Shown in pieces: positions 1 to 8,005 of a stretch of 50,625 nt of DNA. Both the position numbers and the translations under genes were made by a program. A model generated the notes under the pieces. That model did no database searches, was not told where the DNA came from, and saw nothing but the letters and a program-made list of their open reading frames with translations. Numbering within the stretch: position 1 is the stretch's first letter; the number at the start of each line of letters is the position of its first letter. The stretch is from Companilactobacillus tucceti DSM 20183. GTDB lineage: Bacteria > Bacillota > Bacilli > Lactobacillales > Lactobacillaceae. The DNA lies in the NCBI RefSeq assembly GCF_001434665.1, contig NZ_AZDG01000008.1:43766-94390 (forward strand), read 5' to 3'.

Positions 1-140
1 TAACAAATGAAGATAAGAATCCAACAGGTTATACATATGCATCTGATAATTCTGCAGATCAAACAATTACTAAAGATGGTAAGACAGTAATAACGGTTAA
101 AGTAAAGCCATCAACTGACGAATCAACAACTACAGAATAA
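1..140 (+). CDS. C-terminal end of a probable surface protein (partial)
   Basis: An open frame enters from the left edge (first full codon at base 3) and stops at 138-140, giving 45 visible residues. They are rich in Thr, Asp, Lys and Ser and end in a Thr/Glu-rich stretch. No LPXTG motif or membrane anchor follows. The composition resembles the end of a secreted or surface-repeat protein (Ig-like or MucBP-like), but the fragment is too short to name a family. A rho-independent terminator follows directly, so this is the last gene of its transcript. Confidence 0.55.
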   Translation, partial: TNEDKNPTGYTYASDNSADQTITKDGKTVITVKVKPSTDESTTTE

Positions 141-154
141 TCAATAACCACCAA

Positions 155-190
155 AAGTACTTAAACTTATCAAGGTTTAAGTGCTTTTTT
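155..190 (+). terminator. rho-independent terminator after the surface-protein tail
   Basis: A 12-bp stem (AAGTACTTAAAC with GTTTAAGTGCTT, one G-U pair) and an 8-nt loop run into a T tract. It lies 15 bp after the stop codon. Confidence 0.85.
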
Positions 191-305
191 CTAACTACTC
201 GAATATAATTCAAATAATATCTACAAATTACTTCAAAACTGTTTTATACTCTATCTTAGAGGAAGATATACTTTAAAATCTCAATTTCGAAAGGAAATGT
301 TAATT

Positions 306-491
306 ATGCCATTAGTACATATTGAACTAATTGAAGGACGCAGCCAAGAACAATTAAAATCAATGGTTGAGGACGTTACAGAAGCTATTTCTAAGAATGT
401 TGGTGCACCAAAAGAAAACATTCATGTTGTTTTGAATGAGATGAAGAAAGATCGCTATGCAGTTGGTGGCGTTCTTAAGAGCGACGAATAG
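306..491 (+). CDS. 4-oxalocrotonate tautomerase family protein
   Basis: A 61-residue protein of the 4-oxalocrotonate tautomerase superfamily, small enzymes that use an N-terminal proline as general base and act as oligomers. The start is placed at 306, not at the ATG at 297, because this puts Pro directly after Met ([13 protein letters not shown]), as catalysis requires. AAGGAAA at 291-297 is then well spaced. The length, the ..EGRS..Q motif and the C-terminal AVGG are typical. The substrate cannot be told from sequence; many Firmicute members are uncharacterised. It is a single-gene transcript with a terminator just downstream. Confidence 0.9.
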   Translation: MPLVHIELIEGRSQEQLKSMVEDVTEAISKNVGAPKENIHVVLNEMKKDRYAVGGVLKSDE

Positions 492-503
492 ATATTAATA
501 ATG

Positions 504-535
504 TCCGTGTCGATTTTATCGATGCGGATTTTTTT
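504..535 (+). terminator. rho-independent terminator after the tautomerase gene
   Basis: An 11-bp stem (504-514 with 518-528, two G-U pairs) and a 3-nt loop are followed by a T tract. It separates the tautomerase gene from the DUF2075 gene. This also argues against the ATG at 501 being that gene's start. Confidence 0.8.
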
Positions 536-554
536 ATTTGAGGAGTTTTTTAAT

Positions 555-1751
555 ATGTTAGATTCTGTTTTACCAAATAAACATCTTACCGATGAGCAAC
601 AAGATGTTTTAAATGAAGTCTTAGATTTCTGCCAAAACACTATAAATACTAGTAAAAAAGGATTATTTCAATTAAATGGTGACGCTGGTACGGGAAAGAG
701 CGTTATTTTAACCCAACTATTTTTAAAACTTGAACAAGATGCTAAAAAGTCAGATACCGATAATTACTTTTTAGTTAATCATCCAGAGTTATTAAAGGTC
801 TATCAGGATAATGCTGGCGAGTTTTCTGAGTTACGTAAGAATAGATTTCTTCGTTCAACAACATTTATTAATCGAATGAACAAGACAAATAAACAAGCAG
901 ATGTTGTAGTTATCGATGAAGCACACTTACTACTTAGTGAGGCGGATCGCTACAATAACTTCTCACACAATAACCAATTAGAAGAAATTATTAAACTAAG
1001 CAAAGTAGTAGTTATCGTTTATGATGAGCGACAAGTTTTAAAGATGAAGAGTTATTGGTCTCAAAAGATCATTGATCAATTTGTTCATCAATATAATTTA
1101 AAATATCATCTAAGTACACTTCATACTCAAATGAGAATGAAAGCTCCACGTCAGATAATTCAATGGATCGACGATTTAACTGATAATTTATGTTTAGATA
1201 AGGTTACTAAGAAATCTGATAACTATTTGGGCGGAACTTATCAAGGTTATGATTTTAAAGTATTTAAAGACGCAGAAAAAATGTATCAACAATTAAAGCT
1301 TGATAATCAAACTGTCAAAAAATCACGAATTGTTGCGACTGCGGACTATCCGTCCACTTTGGATGGTAAGAAACATTACATCAATGAAGGAGATTTTCAT
1401 TTACCGTGGGATCAGTACAACTATTCTAGTGTCACCTGGGCCGAAAAGGAGTCTACGATAGGCGAAGTAGGGTCGATCTACACGATTCAAGGATTTGACT
1501 TAAATTATGTAGCAGTGATCATTGGACCGTCTGTTATTTATGATGGTAATGGCAAAGTTAAAATTGATATTACTAAATACGAAGACCATGAGGCCTTTAA
1601 GAAGCGTCATTTGAATGATATTAGTAATATTGATGAAGCTAAGAAACAAATTATCTTGAATTCGATGAATGTTTTACTCAAAAGAGGAGTAAATGGAGTT
1701 TATGTTTATTTTCACGATAAACGTATATATGAATTTTTGGAAGAAGAATAA
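555..1751 (+). CDS. DUF2075 family P-loop ATPase/helicase-like protein
   Basis: A 398-residue protein with a Walker A motif (GDAGTGKS, about residues 42-49) and a Walker B motif (VVVIDEAHLL, about residues 118-127), followed by later superfamily 1-like segments. This pattern matches the DUF2075 family of helicase-like NTPases, whose biological role is not established. The start at 555 is chosen because GAGGAG at 540-545 is correctly spaced. The longer frame from 501 would begin inside the upstream terminator hairpin. It stands alone between two terminators. A role in nucleic-acid remodelling is inferred from the fold only. Confidence 0.8.
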   Translation: MLDSVLPNKHLTDEQQDVLNEVLDFCQNTINTSKKGLFQLNGDAGTGKSVILTQLFLKLEQDAKKSDTDNYFLVNHPELLKVYQDNAGEFSELRKNRFLRSTTFINRMNKTNKQADVVVIDEAHLLLSEADRYNNFSHNNQLEEIIKLSKVVVIVYDERQVLKMKSYWSQKIIDQFVHQYNLKYHLSTLHTQMRMKAPRQIIQWIDDLTDNLCLDKVTKKSDNYLGGTYQGYDFKVFKDAEKMYQQLKLDNQTVKKSRIVATADYPSTLDGKKHYINEGDFHLPWDQYNYSSVTWAEKESTIGEVGSIYTIQGFDLNYVAVIIGPSVIYDGNGKVKIDITKYEDHEAFKKRHLNDISNIDEAKKQIILNSMNVLLKRGVNGVYVYFHDKRIYEFLEEE

Positions 1752-2147
1752 GGTTACATAACAAAAAATATTAGAAGTAAAAAAGTGCGGGCACATGTCA
1801 AGTTCAAGTGCAACATCATTCAAATTCATAATTTGCAATCATAGCAGTGCTTAAATTAGCACTGCTTTTTTAGACCTTAATATTTTTTAAAGTATTGAGA
1901 TTATTTAATGCTTGAATGTTTGATTAAAGGATAATAGTAAATAAAGTAATTCCTTCTATTAAGTTTAGGCAGATCTATTTAGGTAGGGCAAGGTGCATAA
2001 TTGTCTATTCAGACTTTATTTAGCGTTTAAGCGTGATACAATTTACTTATATAGACATTGTGTTGGTTTAGATGAAGCTTGAAGTAATAAAAGCATAACT
2101 GGTGAGTTAACTAATCATACACTATGTTGAAATAGCGGGGCGAAATT
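1752..2147. other. intergenic region: terminator and TetR promoter region
   Basis: 396 bp without a supported gene. It holds the terminator at 1843-1871. Upstream of the next gene is a possible -10 (TACAAT, 2037-2042) flanked by a 7-bp inverted pair, TGTCTAT (2002-2008) and ATAGACA (2051-2057). The pair could be an operator but is short enough to occur by chance. I see no degraded coding sequence. Confidence 0.5.
1843..1871 (+). terminator. rho-independent terminator downstream of the DUF2075 gene
   Basis: A perfect 8-bp stem (AGCAGTGC with GCACTGCT) and an 8-nt loop are followed by TTTTT. Confidence 0.85.
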
Positions 2148-2759
2148 ATGCAAAGAAACACAAAGACAGAAGACAAAATAAAAAAAGCCTTCATCCAATT
2201 GATGAAAGCTGGTTTTGATAATTTAACTGTTAGAGATATTACTGATGTAGCTAAAATAAATCGCAGTACTTTTTATGCTCATTATACTGATAAATATGAG
2301 CTGCTAAATCATTATGAAACTTCAGTTTTGAAATCTTTAAGTGAAACTTTAAATAACAATCTCAATTCGTTAATGAAATACCAAGATGTAAAAGAAGATA
2401 TCGAAGCTTATCCGGTGATTGATCTGATAATGGGATACATTGAATCAGAATCAGATTTAATAAGAGTCTTAATAGTTATTCCTTCATTTGAGAGTAAAAT
2501 TAAGAATATTTTGCGACAAGTAATTGATAAGGGGTTATATCTAAATAAAGGGAATGATAAAACAGTAGGTTTGATTCCTAACGATTACGCTTATGAGATC
2601 ATAATTTCTGGATTACTAAATACAGTCGAATATTGGCTTTCTAAAGATAAACCTGAAACTAAAGATGAGATTGTAGATATAATTATGAAAACACGTTATT
2701 TGAGTCCGTATGATCTTTTGGGAGTTGATAGACAGTTTGGAAATACTATCAGGGTTTGA
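2148..2759 (+). CDS. TetR/AcrR family transcriptional regulator
   Basis: A 203-residue TetR-type repressor. The N-terminal DNA-binding domain (about residues 8-55) carries the usual pattern: a helix before FDNLTVRDI, then an HTH with INRSTFYAHYTDKYEL. The remainder is a helical ligand/dimer domain like that of small TetR regulators in lactobacilli. It resembles the second TetR gene at 3763-4332 in layout and C-terminal motif (both have a LSP..LL segment), so the two may be old paralogues. Its 3' end overlaps the convergent Rgg-like gene by 11 bp. The target and ligand are unknown. Confidence 0.88.
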   Translation: MQRNTKTEDKIKKAFIQLMKAGFDNLTVRDITDVAKINRSTFYAHYTDKYELLNHYETSVLKSLSETLNNNLNSLMKYQDVKEDIEAYPVIDLIMGYIESESDLIRVLIVIPSFESKIKNILRQVIDKGLYLNKGNDKTVGLIPNDYAYEIIISGLLNTVEYWLSKDKPETKDEIVDIIMKTRYLSPYDLLGVDRQFGNTIRV

Positions 2760-3630
2760 TTTTTAATTCGTTGATATTGTGAGAACTCATTAGCTGCTTT
2801 ATTTTGTCCATTAATTCATCATTGTCGTTATAATCAGCAAATGCTATTGCTGTGGTTAATGCATGACTAAGTTTGTTGTAGTCAATTGGTTCTCTTCCTA
2901 AAGCGTTCATAGCTGATATGTAATATAATTCGTCAGTAAATTGAGCTGTAAAGTATTTATCAAAACTGTGTAGACCTCGATCAATCAATAAATCACTTTT
3001 ATTGTAATCTCCTTTATCTGTATACCACTTTGCTAGTCTAATGATACTTGATCGATAATAGTAATATTCACTATTTGAATTAACAACTATATCGATATTG
3101 GAATAGGCTTGGTCAAAGTAGTATTTAGCTTTATCGTTTTGTGACTTTTCTAAATATATTTGCCCAAGTTCAGAGTAAATCATTGTACCCCAAAAACTAT
3201 TACGATTAGTTAATAGTTCTAAAGAATAATTTAGTTGGAATATAACATCATCAAAGTCATTTTTAGATTTTGACAAAAGACTATATAGAAAATGTAAGTG
3301 TGCTTTCTCCAAAGAGGGGAGGGCACTCTTTTTTATTGTAGGCAAAACTGACTCTAATATTTGGAAATTATTATCTTGAACTGCAGTATCCAATTGATCA
3401 AATTTATCTTGAATAAGGTTGCTCGAAGGTAATGAAGAGAATTCAGAAAATACTTGATCCAGAGTTAGATTTAACCTCTGACAAATAGAAATCAAAATGT
3501 TTATCGAAGGAGCAATATTTTGATTTTCTATTTTACTGATAATCGCTTGGGTACATATTCCATCAGCCAACTCAGTTTGATTTATATTAAGTGACTTTCT
3601 CTTAGATTGAATAACATTTCCTAAAAGCAT
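2749..3630 (-). CDS. Rgg-like XRE-family regulator with helical repeat domain
   Basis: A 293-residue regulator. Residues about 5-58 form an XRE helix-turn-helix (IQSKRKSLNINQTELADG, then ISKIENQN). The rest is an all-helical, TPR-like domain rich in Tyr and Asp. This architecture and length fit the Rgg/MutR/PlcR class (RRNPP), members of which often respond to short peptides. No candidate peptide gene was found beside it. GGAGG lies just before ATG at 3630. Upstream is a 16-bp perfect inverted repeat that brackets the likely -10, which suggests autoregulation (inference). Assignment to Rgg rather than another XRE-TPR family is likely, not certain. Confidence 0.8.
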   Translation of the reverse strand: MLLGNVIQSKRKSLNINQTELADGICTQAIISKIENQNIAPSINILISICQRLNLTLDQVFSEFSSLPSSNLIQDKFDQLDTAVQDNNFQILESVLPTIKKSALPSLEKAHLHFLYSLLSKSKNDFDDVIFQLNYSLELLTNRNSFWGTMIYSELGQIYLEKSQNDKAKYYFDQAYSNIDIVVNSNSEYYYYRSSIIRLAKWYTDKGDYNKSDLLIDRGLHSFDKYFTAQFTDELYYISAMNALGREPIDYNKLSHALTTAIAFADYNDNDELMDKIKQLMSSHNINELKIKP

Positions 3631-3641
3631 ATTTTTCCTCC

Positions 3642-3709
3642 AATAATATTACTATATATTATATTTAACTCTATTTAAGTGGGTTCACATTACATATAGT
3701 AATATTATT
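3642..3709. promoter_or_regulatory. candidate operator: 16-bp perfect inverted repeat around the Rgg-like promoter
   Basis: AATAATATTACTATAT (3642-3657) and its exact reverse complement (3694-3709) are separated by 36 bp. On the minus strand a TATAAT (-10) sits at 3663-3658, directly beside the gene-proximal arm, so that arm covers the expected transcription start. The position suits a regulator-binding site for the Rgg-like protein or the neighbouring TetR protein. Confidence 0.6.
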
Positions 3710-3762
3710 TTGGGTTTATGGCAAAGTATATAAATTTTAGTGGTGTTAGACGAGTTTGATAT

Positions 3763-4332
3763 TTAATCTTGAGAAAGCAATTCAGGACTAAGTGATCTTG
3801 AATTTAAGAAAATATTATATGCATCTTTAGGGTTTCTAACGGGATTTTGACTTAACCAATAGAGGATAAAATCAATGATTCCTTGTGACAAAATTTCATT
3901 GGCAAAATCAGTTGGAACTTTGTCTTCAAACATAGCTCCACTATGCACGATTTGTAATATTAATGGTTTTGCTTTACGGATGATAACGGAATCAGGGCTC
4001 TTCATCAAAACGATAGCAAGTTCTTTTTGACTATATAAGTACCTAAATAATTGGAAAAAGGCGTTATCATACTTATCACTTTTTATGTCAGTTGACGAGG
4101 CTTTAGGATATTTATCAAATATATCTTCAATTTGAAGTAAAACTTCATTTTCATATTTTTCAATTAGATCGTATTTATCTAGATAATGTAAGTAAAAAGT
4201 CCCACGATTTATTTGAGCTTCGGTTACTAGGCTCTTGACTGTTAACTTATCGAAGCCATTTAAATTAACTAGTTTTATAAATGCTTTTTGGATTTTTATT
4301 TCTGTTTGAATATTTTTGATATTGGTTTCCAT
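3763..4332 (-). CDS. TetR/AcrR family regulator, divergent from yhgE
   Basis: A 189-residue TetR-type repressor. The HTH region is at about residues 10-58 (FDKLTVKSL, then INRGTFYLHYLDKYDL). The C-terminal domain is helical and of unknown ligand specificity. It is divergent from the YhgE/Pip-CDF gene pair across about 240 bp. That arrangement usually means it represses the transporter-like genes and itself (inference). The intergenic region holds two copies of AATCAACAC (4404-4412, 4479-4487) and an inverted GTTGAT between them, which are candidate half-sites. Confidence 0.88.
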   Translation of the reverse strand: METNIKNIQTEIKIQKAFIKLVNLNGFDKLTVKSLVTEAQINRGTFYLHYLDKYDLIEKYENEVLLQIEDIFDKYPKASSTDIKSDKYDNAFFQLFRYLYSQKELAIVLMKSPDSVIIRKAKPLILQIVHSGAMFEDKVPTDFANEILSQGIIDFILYWLSQNPVRNPKDAYNIFLNSRSLSPELLSQD

Positions 4333-4403
4333 AATTTACACCTATTGAACCCTTAGTTGATTTATTTAAGCTAATAATAATAAAAAAAGATATAAATTCA
4401 AGT

Positions 4404-4487
4404 AATCAACACTTTGTTGAATATGTTGAGTGTGTAAGGTTGATACAGCCAATTTTTATATTTAAATGGACGAATACAAATCAACAC
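4404..4487. promoter_or_regulatory. candidate TetR operator half-sites
   Basis: A 9-bp direct repeat, AATCAACAC, lies at 4404-4412 and 4479-4487. An inverted GTTGAT sits near 4439-4444, in the divergent promoter region between the TetR gene and yhgE. The pattern is suggestive but modest in length. Confidence 0.35.
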
Positions 4488-4570
4488 ATATCGAAATATT
4501 GAATATTGTTTAAATTGGAAAACTTTCTATTATATGCAATATACAAGACATTGAATGGATGGTGATTAAA

Positions 4571-5887
4571 ATGCTAAAAGCTGAATGGGCTTATTTAATT
4601 AAGAATAAGAAGTTTATTGTAGTACTGATAGCAATTGCTTTGATTCCAGCAATTTATTGTTATTTTTATCTATCCTCTATGTGGAATACTTATGGGAAAA
4701 CTGACAATATTCCTGTAGCAGTAGTAAATCAAGATCGTCAAGTTGAATATAATGGCAAGAATATCGCTATTGGAAGTAATTTAGCGAAGAATCTTGAAAA
4801 GAGTGATTCACTTAATTTTAAGATAATGGGTTATAACAAAGCTGAAAAAGATTTAAAGAATGGCAAAGTTTATATGACTGTTATTATTCCAAAGGATTTT
4901 TCAAAGAGTGCGACAACTATTTTGACAAAAGATCCTAATCAAATGACAATCAAATATCGAATGAATTCAGGCCAGAATTTCATTGTCTCTAAAATAACTA
5001 ACGGTGCAGCCACTTCAATCAAACAAAATGTTTCTAAACAAGTGACACAATTGTATTCAAAAATTGTGTTGAGCGCACTAAATGGAGCTACTGTTGGTAT
5101 GGATAAAGCTGCATCTGGAAACTATCAATTAGCGGGAATTCCCAATACAAATGCCACTGCAAAGGCAGGTAATCAGAAAATTTCCAATTCATTGGCAACT
5201 GGAGCTCAAAGATTAGCTCAGATTAGTACTGATACTAAGAATGCTCAAATATTATCAAATCCCATCAAAGAGGGTGTGACAGATATTGCTAAAGTTCCTA
5301 ATAATGGTACCGGTATGGCTCCGTTTGCGATTGCAATAGGTCTGTATGTTGGAGGAATTGCGCTGGGAACAATGTATGATGGTTATGATCCTCGTAAGTA
5401 TCCGAGAAGTGCTTTTAGTTGGTGGTTTTCAAAAGCTAGTGTTATTAGTATTGTGGCGCTAATTCAATCGGTTGTTTTATGGTTTACACTAATAAGATTC
5501 AATGATTTAGTCGTTAAATCACAATCGGCTTTATTCTTGGAATTGTTATTAGGTTCCAGTTTATTTCTATCATTGATTTTCTGCTTGAGAAATCTCTTAG
5601 GCGGTTTTGGAACTTGGCTAGTATCAATCGTTTTAGTACTACAATTAGCATCTTCAGGTGGATTATATCCAACTCAATTATTAAGTCCATTTGCTAAAGT
5701 AATGAATCAATGGTTACCAATGACCTACCTAATTAATGCCTTACGTGCAACTATTTCAACGGGTGTTCCAATTCAAAATAATTTATGGACAGTGCTCGCA
5801 ATTACGATTGGACTTAATTTATTGATTATTGCTAGATTTAAATTAGCGATGGTTAAAAATCCAATAGTAGTCGGTGGTGATGAGTAG
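4571..5887 (+). CDS. YhgE/Pip family membrane protein (short form)
   Basis: A 438-residue membrane protein with the YhgE/Pip N-terminal signature (MLKAEWAYLIKNKKF, then a transmembrane helix with IALIPAIY). A mainly extracellular region of about 200 residues follows, then about five C-terminal transmembrane helices like those of ABC-2 permeases. Full-length YhgE/Pip proteins are about 700-900 residues with a long coiled-coil insert, and that insert is missing here. The start at 4571 (not 4559) gives the family N-terminus, with GGTGAT as Shine-Dalgarno. It overlaps the CDF gene by 8 bp, so the two are probably co-translated. Export or phage-receptor functions known for relatives cannot be assumed. 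Confidence 0.82.
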   Translation: MLKAEWAYLIKNKKFIVVLIAIALIPAIYCYFYLSSMWNTYGKTDNIPVAVVNQDRQVEYNGKNIAIGSNLAKNLEKSDSLNFKIMGYNKAEKDLKNGKVYMTVIIPKDFSKSATTILTKDPNQMTIKYRMNSGQNFIVSKITNGAATSIKQNVSKQVTQLYSKIVLSALNGATVGMDKAASGNYQLAGIPNTNATAKAGNQKISNSLATGAQRLAQISTDTKNAQILSNPIKEGVTDIAKVPNNGTGMAPFAIAIGLYVGGIALGTMYDGYDPRKYPRSAFSWWFSKASVISIVALIQSVVLWFTLIRFNDLVVKSQSALFLELLLGSSLFLSLIFCLRNLLGGFGTWLVSIVLVLQLASSGGLYPTQLLSPFAKVMNQWLPMTYLINALRATISTGVPIQNNLWTVLAITIGLNLLIIARFKLAMVKNPIVVGGDE

Positions 5888-6773
5888 TTTGGACTACAAA
5901 AATTTTGAAAAGAATAATATTCATGTTTTACGACAAGCACAATTTATTGCTTCAATGAATGTTACATTTTACTTGGTCATTTCTATATCAAAAATAATTA
6001 TTGGAAGTGTTGCTAAATCGACCGCTCTAAAAGCAGACGGCTATAATGGTGCAACTGATACATTGGCATATTTGATTATTATTATGGGGATTGCCTTTGC
6101 AAAACGACCGAAAAATCAAGAACATCGATTTGGATATGCTAAAGCAGAAACAATATCAACTTTGATAACGTCTATCTTGATAATTGAGACTAGCTTTTGG
6201 GTGATTTGGAAAGGGATTATTGACTGGATTAATAATAGTTCAGAAAAGCCCGATTCATTAGCAGCAGTGATAGGAATTGGCAGTGGTATACTGACGTTCA
6301 CAATTTTTTTACTGAACAATTATTTTGCTAAAAAGATTCAGAGTAAACCTTTATTAGCATCATCAGAAGATCAGAAATGGGATAGTATAACTGCGGTATT
6401 AACCGGTTTGGCAATTTTAATTTCAGAATTAGGATTTCCTTGGATCGATAAATTGACAGCCATAGTTATTGGACTATTGATGTTTAGAACCGGACTTTTT
6501 ATTTTAAATAGCAGTGCGTTTAAATTAATTGATGGATTTAGTAATGAATTACTGAATCAAGTTAAGTTGGAATTGGAGAAATTTAATCAAATCGAAAAAA
6601 TTGTCAAAATTAACGGAAGAGAGTACGAAAATGATATTTATATCTCAGCGATTGTGAAGGTAGATTATCATCTGACAGTCAATGACACGATGGATCTAAC
6701 GAAGAATATGAAAAATTATTTACAACGAAAATATGGGATCTTTGAATTAGATGTTCAGTATGTTTCTGAGTAA
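5880..6773 (+). CDS. cation diffusion facilitator (CDF) transporter
   Basis: A 297-residue divalent-metal/proton antiporter of the CDF family, with about six transmembrane helices and a C-terminal cytoplasmic domain. The metal-site helices are visible. TM2 has ADGYNGATD (NxxxD pattern) and TM5 has DQKWD (DxxxD). A DxxxD site in TM5 is typical of Mn2+ rather than Zn2+ exporters, so manganese is the best guess. The start could be ATG 5880 or GTG 5874/5877; any of them overlaps the end of yhgE. Co-regulation by the divergent TetR protein is likely. Confidence 0.87.
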   Translation: MSSLDYKNFEKNNIHVLRQAQFIASMNVTFYLVISISKIIIGSVAKSTALKADGYNGATDTLAYLIIIMGIAFAKRPKNQEHRFGYAKAETISTLITSILIIETSFWVIWKGIIDWINNSSEKPDSLAAVIGIGSGILTFTIFLLNNYFAKKIQSKPLLASSEDQKWDSITAVLTGLAILISELGFPWIDKLTAIVIGLLMFRTGLFILNSSAFKLIDGFSNELLNQVKLELEKFNQIEKIVKINGREYENDIYISAIVKVDYHLTVNDTMDLTKNMKNYLQRKYGIFELDVQYVSE

Positions 6774-6797
6774 GCTTTTTAATGAAGGTGTGCAAGA

Positions 6798-6846
6798 ATC
6801 CCCATAAAAGTTAGATAGAATATCCGACCTTTATGGAGATTTTTTA
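6798..6846 (+). terminator. rho-independent terminator after the CDF gene
   Basis: An 11-bp stem with one mismatch (6798-6808 with 6830-6840) encloses a 21-nt loop and is followed by T6. The loop is long for a terminator. The element could also be a relic of a mobile-element end. Confidence 0.65.
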
Positions 6847-6900
6847 TGTCTAGATCCAGACCTTTTAAGAGTAGGGGAATAAAATTAAAATTCACTATAC

Positions 6901-6929
6901 AAAAAAAGAGTGAACCAAAAGGTCCACTC
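6901..6929 (-). terminator. rho-independent terminator of the small HTH gene
   Basis: A 9-bp stem with one mismatch (6908-6916 with 6921-6929) is followed, on the minus strand, by a T7 run. It lies directly after the 61-residue gene. Confidence 0.75.
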
Positions 6930-6939
6930 CAACATTCAA

Positions 6940-7125
6940 CTATGAATGTAATTTAATATATTCTAGAATAGTTTTTTCTTCTTCAGCTGTGGGTTCATAA
7001 TCACCAGATTTGAGATTATGAATTCTTTCAACTGAAAGGTGACTTTCAAAAGCAAATTGTGTATCATTCATGTTTTTATCACGTTCAAAGTGAATAATTG
7101 TTTCAGCAATATTTGGTTTATCCAT
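6940..7125 (-). CDS. small HTH-like protein, function unknown
   Basis: A 61-residue acidic protein. The central part (NDTQFAFESHLSVERIHNLK) follows the spacing of an XRE-type helix-turn-helix, with an AFESHLSV helix and a following HNLKSG. The protein is little more than that motif. GGAGGTAGTGAT precedes the ATG at good spacing, and a terminator follows, so it is a genuine single-gene unit. Similar tiny conserved proteins occur in lactobacilli, but I know of no established function. DNA binding is inferred from the motif only. Confidence 0.75.
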   Translation of the reverse strand: MDKPNIAETIIHFERDKNMNDTQFAFESHLSVERIHNLKSGDYEPTAEEEKTILEYIKLHS

Positions 7126-7171
7126 ATCACTACCTCCATTAATTAAATCATAGCATTAAGATGAGATTAAT

Positions 7172-7200
7172 TAAAACGTTGACCATTTATTTAATGGTCA
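7172..7200 (-). terminator. terminator overlapping the lepB stop codon
   Basis: A perfect 8-bp stem (TGACCATT with AATGGTCA; 7180-7187 and 7193-7200) begins in the lepB stop codon. On the minus strand it is followed by CGTTTTAATT, a weak U tract. Confidence 0.6.
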
Positions 7201-7836
7201 GTAGCGCCATTTGACTTCACCAACAATACTCTTTTTATTGATAAAACCTATAATACGGCTATCTTTAGATACTGTTCTGTGGTCTCCCATTACAAAGTAA
7301 GAGCCTGCGGGAACTTTGTTGGTTTTTTCAACTTTTTTAAGATAGCTGCTACTGTATCTTTGCTTATATTCGGATGACTCTTTAGCAAGTTCACTCAATG
7401 TAAAGTCGTAAGTATAACTATATGGTTTATTAGCATAAATACTTGTTTCTGGTTCTTTAAGTTTGGAGCCTGCATCTAAGAAAGATTCGTTTAACTTCTT
7501 TCCATTAACATAAATCTTGTTGTTCTTTGAAACAACTGTATCACCAGGTAATCCGATGATACGTTTAATATAAAATGATCCAGGTTCGTCAGGAGCCTTC
7601 AAAACGATGACATCGCCTCTAGATAGTTTTGTATGTCTAAAAGCAATTACCTTATCTCCGTTTTCAAAAGTCGGTTGCATCGAGGGCCCTGAAACCTTGT
7701 CATTTGAAAAAACGAATTGCATAAGTAAGAAGAGAACTGCGTATATGGCTACGGTCAATGCAATTGTCTGCAGCCAGAATTTCCATCCGCCTTCTTCTTC
7801 TTTCTTAGGCTTTCGTCTTATTCTTTTGTCTGCCAT
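7198..7836 (-). CDS. lepB: signal peptidase I
   Basis: A 212-residue type I signal peptidase (S26 family) that removes Sec and Tat signal peptides on the outer face of the membrane. The N-terminus is basic, with one membrane anchor at about residues 22-44. Box B has the catalytic Ser in SGPSMQPT (S52). Box D has the catalytic Lys in YIKRIIGLPGD (K91). Box E is MGDHR..SKDSR near the C-terminus. Length and single anchor match Gram-positive SipS-type enzymes. GAGGTGA precedes the ATG. It is a single gene whose terminator hairpin overlaps its stop codon. Confidence 0.95.
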   Translation of the reverse strand: MADKRIRRKPKKEEEGGWKFWLQTIALTVAIYAVLFLLMQFVFSNDKVSGPSMQPTFENGDKVIAFRHTKLSRGDVIVLKAPDEPGSFYIKRIIGLPGDTVVSKNNKIYVNGKKLNESFLDAGSKLKEPETSIYANKPYSYTYDFTLSELAKESSEYKQRYSSSYLKKVEKTNKVPAGSYFVMGDHRTVSKDSRIIGFINKKSIVGEVKWRY

Positions 7837-8005
7837 AATTCACCTCGTATGTATACTAACTAGAATATTACACTTTTTGGAGGTTATTGGAAATAATTGT
7901 ATTGTTTTTAAATCTTTTTTAATTAACGAATTAACAGACTAATTATTGTATAATGTTTAAGAATTTCATTTAAAGGGGATTGTTATTATTAATTCATCAA
8001 AGAGA

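Noticed and set aside
6798-6846. Inverted ends of an insertion sequence
   Set aside because: There is only one hairpin followed by a T tract, no transposase remnant and no target duplication. A terminator is the simpler reading.
7607-7942. 111-codon plus-strand frame opposite lepB
   Set aside because: It is a shadow of lepB with no Shine-Dalgarno or recognisable domain.
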